Shown here: one piece after another, positions 6,669 to 13,521 of the stretch
Layout of the letters: the number at the start of each line of letters is the position of its first letter
How positions within the stretch are numbered: the first letter of the stretch is position 1
Origin: an uncultured Clostridiaceae bacterium
GTDB taxonomy: Bacteria > Bacillota > Clostridia > Lachnospirales > Lachnospiraceae
Reading direction: 5' to 3'
Length of the DNA stretch: 34,180 bases
Assembly: GCA_902477765.1 (NCBI GenBank)
Contig: CABSIM010000031.1
Coordinates: 1 to 34,180 of the forward strand
Program-made: the position numbers and the translations under genes
The notes under the pieces: model-generated
Told to the model about the DNA's origin: nothing
The model's input: only the letters and a program-made list of their open reading frames with translations
The model's database searches: none

Positions 6669-9122
6669 TTGCCTAGTATTAATAAAGAAGAATTCAAAAA
6701 AACAGTGATTGATAATGTAAAGAGCCTTTACCGCCGGACCATTGATGAGGCAACTGCGTCTCAGGTCTACCATGCAGTGGCCATGGCAGTAAAGGACATC
6801 ATTATTGACCAGTGGATCGCCACCCACAAGGAATATGAAAAACAGGATGTGAAAGTCGTATACTACATGTCCATGGAATTTCTGACCGGACGGTTCCTGG
6901 GAAACAACATCATCAGCATCTGCGCCCAGAAAGAAATCCGGGAAGCTCTGGAAGAACTTGGATTTGATCTGAACGCCATCGAGGACCAGGAGAGAGACCC
7001 GGCCCTCGGAAACGGCGGTCTGGGCCGTCTGGCTGCCTGCTTCCTGGATTCTCTGGCAACGCTGGGATATCCGGCCTACGGCTGCGGAATCCGTTACCGC
7101 TACGGCATGTTCAAGCAGACCATCCAGGATGGATACCAGGTGGAGGTTCCCGACGAATGGCTGAAAGACGGTTATCCCTTTGAGATCCGCCGGGCAGAAT
7201 ATGCCACCGAAGTCAAATTCGGAGGCTACGTGGAAACCTGCTGGGACGGTCACAGAAACCATTTCGTCCAGAAAGGTTACCAGTCTGTACTGGCAGTTCC
7301 CTATGATATTCCGATTGTCGGATACGGCAACAATGTAATCAACTCCCTGAGAATCTGGGATGCCCAGCCTGTCAACACTTTCTCCCTCAACGACTTTGAC
7401 AAGGGAGACTACCAGAAGGCCGTGGAGCAGGAAAATCTGGCAAAGACCATCGTGGAGGTCCTTTATCCCAATGACAACCACTATGCCGGCAAGGAGCTGC
7501 GCCTGAAACAGCAGTATTTCTTCATTTCCGCCAGTGTGCAGAGGGCTGTGAAGAAGTATAAGGAAAAACACAGCGACATTCATAAATTTTATGAGAAGAA
7601 CGTTTTCCAGATGAACGACACCCATCCGACGGTGGCTGTGGCCGAGCTTATGCGGATTCTTCTGGATGAGGAGAATCTGGAGTGGGATGAGGCATGGGAG
7701 ATCACCACAAAGACATGTGCCTACACCAACCATACCATCATGTCCGAGGCACTGGAGAAATGGCCCATTGAACTGTTTTCCAGACTTCTTCCCCGTATCT
7801 ATCAGATCGTGGAAGAAATCAACCGCCGGTTTGTGGAGCAGATCAAGAAACTGTATCCGGGAGACAACGAAAAGATCAGGAAAATGGCCATTGTCTATGA
7901 CGGACAGGTGCGGATGGCTCATCTTGCCATTGTGGGAAGCTTTTCCGTCAACGGTGTGGCCAAACTTCACACCGAGATCCTGGAGAAACAGGAACTGAAG
8001 GATTTCTACCAGATGATGCCGGAAAAATTCAACAACAAGACCAACGGCATCACCCAGAGGCGGTTCCTGCTTCACGGCAACCCGCTGCTGGCAGACTGGG
8101 TTACCAGCAAGATCGGCGACGAGTGGATCTGCGATCTTCCCCACATCAGGAAACTGGCTGTGTATGCGGATGATGAAAAGTGCCAGCAGGAGTTCATGAA
8201 CATCAAATATCAGAACAAACTCCGCCTGGCCAGATATATCAAGGAACACAACGGCATTGACGTGGATCCCAGGTCCATCTTTGACGTGCAGGTCAAGAGA
8301 CTTCATGAATACAAGCGTCAGCTGATGAATATTCTTCATGTGATGTACCTGTACAATCAGCTGAAGGATAACCCCAACATGGATATTATTCCGCGTACCT
8401 TCATTTTCGGAGCCAAGGCAGCGGCCGGATACAAGCGCGCGAAACTGACCATCAAGCTGATCAATTCCGTGGCGGATGTGATCAACAATGACAAGTCCAT
8501 CGGCGGAAAGCTGAAAGTGGTGTTCATTGAAGACTACCGTGTATCCAACGCGGAGATCATCTTTGCGGCAGCAGATGTCAGCGAGCAGATTTCCACTGCC
8601 AGCAAGGAGGCATCCGGAACCGGAAACATGAAATTCATGCTGAACGGTGCCCTGACCATCGGTACCATGGATGGCGCCAACGTGGAGATGGCGGAAGAAG
8701 TGGGAGAGGAAAACATGTTCATCTTCGGTGCATCTTCCGATGAGATCATCAGCCTCGAGAAAAACGGCGGCTACAATCCCATGGAGATTTTCAATTCCGA
8801 TCAGGATATCCGCCGGGTTCTGATGCAGCTGATCAATGGCTATTACGCACCGCAGGATCCGGAGATGTTCAGGGATATCTACAATTCCCTGCTCAATACC
8901 CAGAGCAGCGACCGGGCAGATACCTATTTTATCCTGAAAGACTTCCGGTCCTACATTGAAGCCGAAGAGCGCATTGACCGGGCATACAGAGATGAAAAAT
9001 GGTGGGCAAGAACCGCAATTCTCAATACTGCCTGCAGCGGCAAGTTCTCTTCTGACAGGACCATTGAAGAGTATGTACGGGATATCTGGCATCTGAACAA
9101 AATCCAGGTGGAGATGAAATAA
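6669..9122 (+). CDS. glgP: Glycogen/alpha-glucan phosphorylase
   Basis: The enzyme removes glucose from the non-reducing ends of alpha-1,4-glucans with phosphate, giving glucose-1-phosphate. The 817-residue length is normal. The signature EASGTGNMKFMLN holds the pyridoxal-phosphate lysine at K655, followed by GALTIGTMDGANVEM; the N-terminal block YYMSMEFLTGRFLGNN and the GNGGLGRLAACFLDS block are also typical. The start is TTG at 6669: AGGAGG at 6655-6660 gives 8-base spacing, and the nearby ATG at 6664 is in another frame and stops after 14 codons. It follows ileS by 19 bases, so read-through from the T-box promoter is likely; no other glycogen gene is in the window. A strong terminator follows. 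Maltodextrin phosphorylase is an alternative name for the same family. Confidence 0.95.
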   Translation: MPSINKEEFKKTVIDNVKSLYRRTIDEATASQVYHAVAMAVKDIIIDQWIATHKEYEKQDVKVVYYMSMEFLTGRFLGNNIISICAQKEIREALEELGFDLNAIEDQERDPALGNGGLGRLAACFLDSLATLGYPAYGCGIRYRYGMFKQTIQDGYQVEVPDEWLKDGYPFEIRRAEYATEVKFGGYVETCWDGHRNHFVQKGYQSVLAVPYDIPIVGYGNNVINSLRIWDAQPVNTFSLNDFDKGDYQKAVEQENLAKTIVEVLYPNDNHYAGKELRLKQQYFFISASVQRAVKKYKEKHSDIHKFYEKNVFQMNDTHPTVAVAELMRILLDEENLEWDEAWEITTKTCAYTNHTIMSEALEKWPIELFSRLLPRIYQIVEEINRRFVEQIKKLYPGDNEKIRKMAIVYDGQVRMAHLAIVGSFSVNGVAKLHTEILEKQELKDFYQMMPEKFNNKTNGITQRRFLLHGNPLLADWVTSKIGDEWICDLPHIRKLAVYADDEKCQQEFMNIKYQNKLRLARYIKEHNGIDVDPRSIFDVQVKRLHEYKRQLMNILHVMYLYNQLKDNPNMDIIPRTFIFGAKAAAGYKRAKLTIKLINSVADVINNDKSIGGKLKVVFIEDYRVSNAEIIFAAADVSEQISTASKEASGTGNMKFMLNGALTIGTMDGANVEMAEEVGEENMFIFGASSDEIISLEKNGGYNPMEIFNSDQDIRRVLMQLINGYYAPQDPEMFRDIYNSLLNTQSSDRADTYFILKDFRSYIEAEERIDRAYRDEKWWARTAILNTACSGKFSSDRTIEEYVRDIWHLNKIQVEMK

Positions 9123-9174
9123 TACCGGTACCGGAGAAGAAAAAATGCAGCGGATCCGGATCAGCCGGTTCCGG

Positions 9175-9203
9175 TTCTAAACAGACGGCACGTCTCATAG
9201 ACT
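9175..9203 (+). promoter_or_regulatory. Possible sigma-E type promoter of the spoIID-like gene
   Basis: CATAGACT (9196-9203) fits the mother-cell sigma-E -10 pattern CATANANT and lies in the 5' arm of the glgP terminator. The candidate -35 TTCTAA (9175-9180) is poor. If used, transcription would begin near the hairpin loop, so the mRNA would carry only the 3' arm and its ribosome site would be free. Confidence 0.3.
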
Positions 9204-9238
9204 TTTATAAAAAGTCTGTGAGATGGAGCCGTTTTTTT
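9185..9238 (+). terminator. Strong terminator after glgP, abutting the next start codon
   Basis: A long stem pairs ACGGC (9185-9189) with GCCGT (9228-9232) and CTCATAGACTTTT (9194-9206) with AAAAGTCTGTGAG (9210-9222), with a short internal loop, then seven U residues (9232-9238). The ATG of the SpoIID-like gene begins at 9239, the very next base. Confidence 0.9.
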
Positions 9239-10177
9239 ATGAAAAGATTTCTGTGTACCCTGCTTCTGATGGTCATGATTCCCTATGTGACCACGCTGGC
9301 ATGGACAGGCCGTACCGAAGGAGAAGAATGGATATGGGAAGAGTACCATACGGAGGACGGCCCGGCTGTCGTGGTGGAAAGAAACGGGACAGAAACGCCG
9401 GTCAGTGTGGAGGAGTTCCTCATCGGTGTCCTGGCAGGACAGATTCCGGCCGGATACGGGAAGGAGACCATCAAGGCACAGTCAGTACTGGCCAGAACGT
9501 ACATTTACAGAGAACTGAACGGAGGCGACCGGATTCCCGAAGAGGCTCTGGACATTGACTGTCTGAGCCGGTCCCAGATGGAAGAACTCTGGGGGGAAAG
9601 CGGGTTTGCCGGCACTTACGGAGCCATGCGGGAAGCCATACGGGAGACAGAAGGAGAGACCCTGTTCTGGGAAAATGACTGGATCGTTCCTTTTTTCTGC
9701 AGGGCTGCCGCAGGAAAGACCAGGAACGGAGGAGAAGAATACCCCTATCTGAGGCCGGCGGAGAGCCCGGGGGATCTCCAGGCAGAAGGATTTCTGAGCC
9801 AGACCATGTGGACACCGGAAGAAATGGCGGAAAAACTCAGTAAAATTCCCGGGGGGAAAACCGTGGAGGCGGGATCCCTGCCGGAGGAGATCCAGATTGT
9901 GGAGCGGGATGAAAGCGGATATGTGACAAGCATTCAGATCGGGGGAAACCTGTATTCCGGAGAGGAAGTCCAGTATGCGCTGAGCCTTCCTTCCTCCTGT
10001 TATTCGCTGGAGGAAATGGAAGGGAAAATCCGGGTTACCTGCAAAGGCATCGGTCACGGATACGGATTTTCACAGGCAGGCGCGGATGCGCTGGAAAAGG
10101 AAGGCATGGATTACAGAGAACTTCTGTCTTATTTTTTCCAGAATGTGGAAATACGTGAAAGGGATGCAGAGAGCTGA
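9239..10177 (+). CDS. spoIID: SpoIID/LytB-domain sporulation protein
   Basis: The product is predicted to be a membrane-anchored lytic transglycosylase that cleaves denuded glycan strands during forespore engulfment. A hydrophobic N-terminal anchor spans about residues 4-22. The SpoIID domain begins with VEEFLIGVLAGQIPAGYGKE, followed by TIKAQSVLARTYIYREL, and ends with GIGHGYGFSQAGADALEKEG and YRELLSYFFQNVEI. The ATG at 9239 gives 312 residues; a GTG at 9218 would add seven residues but lies inside the terminator stem. The ribosome site GATGGAG also lies in the stem's 3' arm. The SpoIIQ-like gene follows 64 bases downstream; SpoIID and SpoIIQ work at the same engulfing membrane. A related SpoIID/LytB paralogue cannot be excluded. 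Confidence 0.85.
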   Translation: MKRFLCTLLLMVMIPYVTTLAWTGRTEGEEWIWEEYHTEDGPAVVVERNGTETPVSVEEFLIGVLAGQIPAGYGKETIKAQSVLARTYIYRELNGGDRIPEEALDIDCLSRSQMEELWGESGFAGTYGAMREAIRETEGETLFWENDWIVPFFCRAAAGKTRNGGEEYPYLRPAESPGDLQAEGFLSQTMWTPEEMAEKLSKIPGGKTVEAGSLPEEIQIVERDESGYVTSIQIGGNLYSGEEVQYALSLPSSCYSLEEMEGKIRVTCKGIGHGYGFSQAGADALEKEGMDYRELLSYFFQNVEIRERDAES

Positions 10178-10194
10178 AAAAACTGCAGGCCGGT

Positions 10195-10223
10195 GTATAA
10201 GAACGTTCACTTTGGTAAAACTA
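10195..10223 (+). promoter_or_regulatory. Sigma-F/G type promoter of the spoIIQ-like gene
   Basis: GTATA (10195-10199) and GGTAAAACTA (10214-10223) match the forespore patterns GYWTA and GGNNANANTN, separated by 14 bases. In B. subtilis spoIIQ is a sigma-F gene, so the element fits the gene it precedes. The spacing is at the short end for this class. Confidence 0.5.
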
Positions 10224-10241
10224 CTACCGAGGTGATAAAAC

Positions 10242-11030
10242 GTGAGAGAGAAAGTAAACCAGCTTTTCAAGGATAAGTTAGTTCTTGTGATGCTTGTGTT
10301 GGGCCTGCTGACTATTGTTGCCGCAGCAGGTGCAGTCAGAATCCGCAGCGGGAGCCAGTACATGGAGGAAAGTCCGTATCTGGAAATCCGTGAATCCGAC
10401 GGAGTCATTGCCGGCAGCGAAGAGGAAATGCCCACCCGGGTGGCGGGAAGTTCCAATGCGGATGAAGCGGTGAATACGCCGCTTGAAGAAGTACAGTCGG
10501 AGCGCACCGGAAGCGATCCCATCGTTTATCCGGCGGAATCCGCAGAGGTCAACATGGCCGAAGTTCCTCCGGCAGAAGAGGCAGGCACAGCCCTGAATGA
10601 CACACTGGCTCTGAATTTCACAGATACCAGTTCTCTGTCCTGGCCGGTGACAGGGAATGTGATTCTGGGGTACAGCATGGATACCACCACGTATTTCCCG
10701 ACGCTGGAACAGTACAAATGCAATCCTGCAAATCTGATCCAGAGTGACGTGAGCACACCGGTGGCGGCTCCGGCAGATTCACGGGTGCTTGAGGTTGGAA
10801 TCAATGAGGAAATCGGAAACTTTGTCAGACTGGACCTGGGAAATGAGTATGAAGTGGTGTGCGGCCAGCTGAAGGAGATTCCGGTGGTGGAAAATGAGTA
10901 TCTCCACAGAGGAGACATTCTTGGGTATATTGCGGAACCCACGAAATATTATTCCGTGGAAGGAACCAACCTGTATCTGGAATTTCTTCATCAGGGAGAG
11001 CCCATCGACGCGCTGGACTATCTGGAATAG
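10242..11030 (+). CDS. SpoIIQ-like degenerate M23 (LytM) protein
   Basis: In endospore formers SpoIIQ sits in the forespore membrane and pairs with SpoIIIAH across the intermembrane space. This 262-residue protein has one N-terminal membrane segment (about residues 13-32), an acidic linker, and a C-terminal LytM/M23 fold starting near WPVTGNVILGYSMD. The zinc ligands are absent: the expected HxGxD region reads CNPANLI and the expected HxH reads NLYLEF, so it should be catalytically dead like B. subtilis SpoIIQ and unlike the zinc-binding C. difficile protein. The GTG at 10242 follows GAGGTGA; no nearer ATG fits. It lies just after the SpoIID-like gene with its own forespore-type promoter and ends in a terminator. 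The SpoIIQ assignment rests on fold, length and context. Confidence 0.78.
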   Translation: MREKVNQLFKDKLVLVMLVLGLLTIVAAAGAVRIRSGSQYMEESPYLEIRESDGVIAGSEEEMPTRVAGSSNADEAVNTPLEEVQSERTGSDPIVYPAESAEVNMAEVPPAEEAGTALNDTLALNFTDTSSLSWPVTGNVILGYSMDTTTYFPTLEQYKCNPANLIQSDVSTPVAAPADSRVLEVGINEEIGNFVRLDLGNEYEVVCGQLKEIPVVENEYLHRGDILGYIAEPTKYYSVEGTNLYLEFLHQGEPIDALDYLE

Positions 11031-11036
11031 TAGAAG

Positions 11037-11073
11037 GAACGGGATGCTCCGGAAGGAACATCCCGTTCTTTTT
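11037..11073 (+). terminator. Intrinsic terminator after the spoIIQ-like gene
   Basis: Arms GAACGGGATG (11037-11046) and CATCCCGTTC (11059-11068) pair perfectly over 10 bp and are followed by five U residues (11069-11073). Confidence 0.92.
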
Positions 11074-11140
11074 GGGGAAAACGGCAATGAGCATACGCCG
11101 GAATTTTCGGGAAAATTAATAAAAAGTTCACAGTGTCTTC

Positions 11141-11169
11141 GCGCATTTTGTGCGCTTTTGTGGTAAAAT
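11141..11169 (+). promoter_or_regulatory. Possible extended -10 promoter with palindrome before the LUD gene
   Basis: TGG TAAAAT (11161-11169) is an extended -10 element with no clear -35 box. Just upstream lies the inverted repeat GCGCA/TGCGC (11141-11155, 5-base spacer), in the region a repressor or activator could occupy. Evidence is sequence shape only. Confidence 0.4.
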
Positions 11170-11212
11170 AAAACTGTAACAGTTGAGAAGGACCAGATGG
11201 AGGGGGAGCAGG

Positions 11213-11809
11213 ATGAACAGAGAAAAGCTGAAAAGTAATTTTGAAGCCCACAGGTTTCATACTTCGTTTTTTGACAGCAGAGAAGAAGCCGCGGCTTATC
11301 TGAAAGAGAAAATACATGGGCAGCTGGTGGGATTCGGAGGTTCCATGACGGTAAAGGAAATGGAGCTGGACCAGATTCTGGGAGAGGAAAATGAAATTGT
11401 CTGGCACTGGCTGACTTCGGCGCAGGAGGCCAGACTGAAGGCAAGGGACGCGTCCGTTTACATACTGAGCGCCAATGGTGTTTCTGAAACCGGAGAACTG
11501 GTGAATATAGACGGCACCGGCAATCGTCTGGCAGCCAGTCTGTTCGGACCGGAACGGGTATATTATGTGATCGGAAAAAATAAAATCGAACCGGATCTGG
11601 ATTCTGCCATCAGACGGGCAAGAAACGTTGCGGCAGTGAAAAATGCCATGCGTTTCCAGAAAAAAACGCCCTGTGTGGCGGCGGGCGGAGACCGGTGCCA
11701 TGACTGTCTGAGCCCGGAGAGGATCTGCAGCGCAATGCTGATTCTGGAAAGGCCCTGTCAGGGAATGGAAGTAGAACTGGTATTTATTGATGAAGAATTG
11801 GGATATTAA
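11213..11809 (+). CDS. LUD-domain (LutC/DUF162-like) protein
   Basis: This 198-residue protein belongs to the LUD family, which includes LutC and part of LutB of the lactate utilisation complex. Typical blocks are GFGGSMTVKEMEL (about residues 43-55), LSANGVSETGELVNIDGTGNR (about 85-105), FGPERVYYVIGKNKI, and a C-terminal Cys cluster (CVAAGGDRCHDC and later RICSAM) seen in many single-domain clostridial members. No lutA or lutB lies beside it, so a role in lactate oxidation is not supported by context. The ATG at 11213 follows GGAGGGGGAG at short spacing. A CBS protein starts 11 bases after its stop, followed by an acyl carrier protein, and a terminator closes the unit. Specific function is unknown. 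Confidence 0.85.
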   Translation: MNREKLKSNFEAHRFHTSFFDSREEAAAYLKEKIHGQLVGFGGSMTVKEMELDQILGEENEIVWHWLTSAQEARLKARDASVYILSANGVSETGELVNIDGTGNRLAASLFGPERVYYVIGKNKIEPDLDSAIRRARNVAAVKNAMRFQKKTPCVAAGGDRCHDCLSPERICSAMLILERPCQGMEVELVFIDEELGY

Positions 11810-11820
11810 AGGAGACTAAA

Positions 11821-12228
11821 ATGAATATCTTGTTTTTTTTGACGCCGAAAAGCGATGTGGCTTATATCCATGATGACGAGAGCCTGAGACAGGCACTGGA
11901 AAAAATGGAATACCACAAGTATTCGGCAGTACCCATTGTAAGCCGGCAGGGACGGTATGTGGGAACCCTGACAGAAGGAGATCTTCTCTGGTACATAAAA
12001 AATCAGCTGGATCTGAGTCTGCAGGATGCGGAACGGATTTCCGTTATGGCGGTTCCCAGACGTTCCGACAATTATCCGGTAAGTGCGGACTGCAGGATGG
12101 AGGACCTGATGGACAAGGCACTGAATCAGAATTTTGTTCCGGTGCTGGACGACAACAAATCGTTTATCGGAATCATAACAAGAAAAGATATCATGAAGTA
12201 TTTTACGGAGCAGTGCGGAAAAGGATGA
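11821..12228 (+). CDS. Tandem CBS-domain protein
   Basis: The 135-residue protein consists almost entirely of two CBS motifs. The first covers about residues 12-60 and contains SAVPIVSRQGRYVGTLTEGDLL. The second covers about 75-130 and contains FVPVLDDNKSFIGIITRKDIM. CBS pairs usually bind adenine nucleotides and act as sensors. No catalytic, membrane or DNA-binding domain is attached, so any regulated partner must be separate; the neighbouring LUD protein and ACP are candidates by position only. The ATG has AAAGGAG seven bases upstream and begins 11 bases after the LUD gene. The ligand cannot be read from the sequence. Confidence 0.88.
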   Translation: MNILFFLTPKSDVAYIHDDESLRQALEKMEYHKYSAVPIVSRQGRYVGTLTEGDLLWYIKNQLDLSLQDAERISVMAVPRRSDNYPVSADCRMEDLMDKALNQNFVPVLDDNKSFIGIITRKDIMKYFTEQCGKG

Positions 12229-12268
12229 CAGAACAGCCGGGAATGCCGGATGACGGGAGGGACAGATC

Positions 12269-12472
12269 ATGGAGCAGCTGAAGAAAATATTGAAAACATA
12301 TACGGATGCACCGGTGACAGAAGAAGCCAGACTGATTGAAGATCTCGGCCTGGATTCTTTTCTCGTGGTCTATGTGCTGTCTGAAGTGGAGGACGCGTTT
12401 CATATCCGCATTGATGATTATTCTTCCGTTTCCACCATAAAGGACATTCTGGATCTCATACCGGAAGGCTGA
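12269..12472 (+). CDS. Acyl carrier protein-like protein
   Basis: This is a 67-residue phosphopantetheine carrier. The attachment motif DLGLDSF places the modified serine at S30, followed by the usual acidic helix (VLSEVEDAFHIRI). It is slightly shorter than the 75-80 residues of a housekeeping AcpP. No fatty-acid or polyketide genes are nearby, and it ends a unit with LUD and CBS genes, 40 bases after the CBS stop. GGGAGG precedes the ATG. Holo-ACP synthase at 16421 could modify it. The acyl or other cargo is unknown. It may be a second, specialised ACP. Confidence 0.85.
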   Translation: MEQLKKILKTYTDAPVTEEARLIEDLGLDSFLVVYVLSEVEDAFHIRIDDYSSVSTIKDILDLIPEG

Positions 12473-12536
12473 AATCCTCCCGCCGGAAAAACTTCACAGG
12501 ATTTTCACAACCTATACATAATTCGCACACACTTTT

Positions 12537-12577
12537 CTGGTATCTTGTTATCTGTAACAAGGTGCCAGACCTTTTTT
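12537..12577 (+). terminator. Terminator of the LUD-CBS-ACP unit
   Basis: A 14-bp stem with a few wobble pairs runs from CTGG (12537-12540) through TTGTTA (12545-12550) to TAACAA (12555-12560) and CCAG (12565-12568), with loop TCTG. Six U residues follow at 12572-12577. Confidence 0.88.
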
Positions 12578-12783
12578 ACTAAACTTTTTCATACTTGGCC
12601 GGCGGCGTTGCAGCCGCCGGCTCCTCCCCTTATACAGGATATGGGCTGACGGAGATTTTCCGGCAGCAGATTTTTATAGACAGACTGCAAGGTCTGTTTT
12701 TCCTTTTTCTGCAACTTTTTTCCGGTCTTATGAATCTATAGATCAGGTGAGGAAAACCTGAAGAAAAACGGAGGTATGAGGAA
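12578..12783 (+). other. Leader region before the lipoprotein gene, with two hairpins
   Basis: The stretch holds a perfect 9-bp GC-rich hairpin GCCGGCGGC/GCCGCCGGC (12598-12621, 6-base loop) without a T-run, and a 6-bp hairpin ACAGAC/GTCTGT (12680-12697) followed by T-rich sequence, which could be a weak terminator or attenuator. No convincing sigma-A promoter was found. No gene is visible here. Confidence 0.45.
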
Positions 12784-13425
12784 ATGAGAAAATGGAAAAA
12801 AATTCTGATCCTGACAGCGGCAGGAGTGATGCTGGCAGGATGCGGACAGAAAACGGAAACAGCGGCAGGAACGGAAGCAGCCGCGGATGTATCGACGGAA
12901 GAAACGCAGGAAGCGGTAACAGAGGAATCAACGGAAGCGGAGACGGAAACAGAGGAAACGCAGAACGCGGAAAAAGAAAAGGAAACGGAGAAAGAGGCAG
13001 CAAAAGAAACGGTGAAAGAAACGGAAAAGACAGCCGCCGCGGAGGCGGAAGCAAAGAATGAGGCGGCAGATGCAGGATATGAAGATAATTTTTCCGTGGA
13101 TGAAGAAGCTGCTGCAGAATTCGGGAAAAAAGTAAAGGATGCGGCAGCGGCCGGGGATCTGGAAGCACTGGCGGACCTGGCAGCCTATCCGCTGTATGTG
13201 GGATTTCCGGAAGGAGGAGAAACCATAGAATCCAGAGAAGAGCTGGTAGGGCTTGGCGCTGACCGCATCTTTACAGAGGAGCTGAAGAATGCGGTGGCGG
13301 CAGCAGATGAGCAGAATCTTTCTCCCAGCATGGCCGGATTTGTACTCTCAGACGGGAACGGAACAGCCAATGTGATTTTTGGCGTGAGAGACGGGAAACT
13401 CTCCATTAACGGAATTAATTATTAA
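12784..13425 (+). CDS. Secreted lipoprotein with Glu/Thr/Lys-rich linker
   Basis: The 213-residue product has a lipoprotein signal peptide (basic start RKWKK, hydrophobic core, lipobox LAGC with Cys near residue 20). A low-complexity stretch of about 75 residues rich in Glu, Thr, Lys and Ala follows, likely a flexible wall-spanning linker. The C-terminal 115 or so residues look folded, with a helix-rich start (DEEAAAEFGKKVKDAAAAGD) and a strand pattern reminiscent of NTF2-like or DUF4878-type domains, but I cannot name the family. The ATG follows GGAGGT; an ATG at 12776 is out of frame and stops at once. It stands alone between terminators. The linker DNA is repetitive and may vary between strains. 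Confidence 0.8.
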   Translation: MRKWKKILILTAAGVMLAGCGQKTETAAGTEAAADVSTEETQEAVTEESTEAETETEETQNAEKEKETEKEAAKETVKETEKTAAAEAEAKNEAADAGYEDNFSVDEEAAAEFGKKVKDAAAAGDLEALADLAAYPLYVGFPEGGETIESREELVGLGADRIFTEELKNAVAAADEQNLSPSMAGFVLSDGNGTANVIFGVRDGKLSINGINY

Positions 13426-13471
13426 AGTGCGGCAGAAGTTTCCGTGAGACAGGCGCTGATTCCGTTTACAG

Positions 13472-13504
13472 AAAAAGGAGTCCTGAAAAACAGGGCTCCT
13501 TTTT
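13472..13504. terminator. Bidirectional terminator
   Basis: Arms GGAGTCCTG (13477-13485) and CAGGGCTCC (13491-13499) pair over 9 bp with one G:U. An A-run on the left (13472-13476) and a T-run on the right (13500-13504) let it stop both the lipoprotein gene and the converging ABC-F gene. Confidence 0.9.
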
Positions 13505-13521
13505 GTATGGATATTTCCGGA

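Noticed and set aside
6630..9092. 820-codon frame on the minus strand opposite glgP
   Set aside because: The protein shows no recognisable family, while glgP on the plus strand has full motifs. The long frame follows from codon bias of glgP.
9218..9238. GTG at 9218 as start of the SpoIID-like protein
   Set aside because: It lies in the terminator stem with no ribosome site, and the ATG at 9239 begins directly before the hydrophobic anchor.
11213..12228. Complete lactate utilisation operon
   Set aside because: Only one LUD gene is present; there is no lutA, no ferredoxin-type lutB and no lactate permease beside it.
12545..12560. TTGTTA-TCTG-TAACAA as another Rex operator
   Set aside because: The arms are 6 bp, one short of the 7-4-7 geometry, and the repeat is the core of a 14-bp terminator stem with six U residues after the ACP gene.
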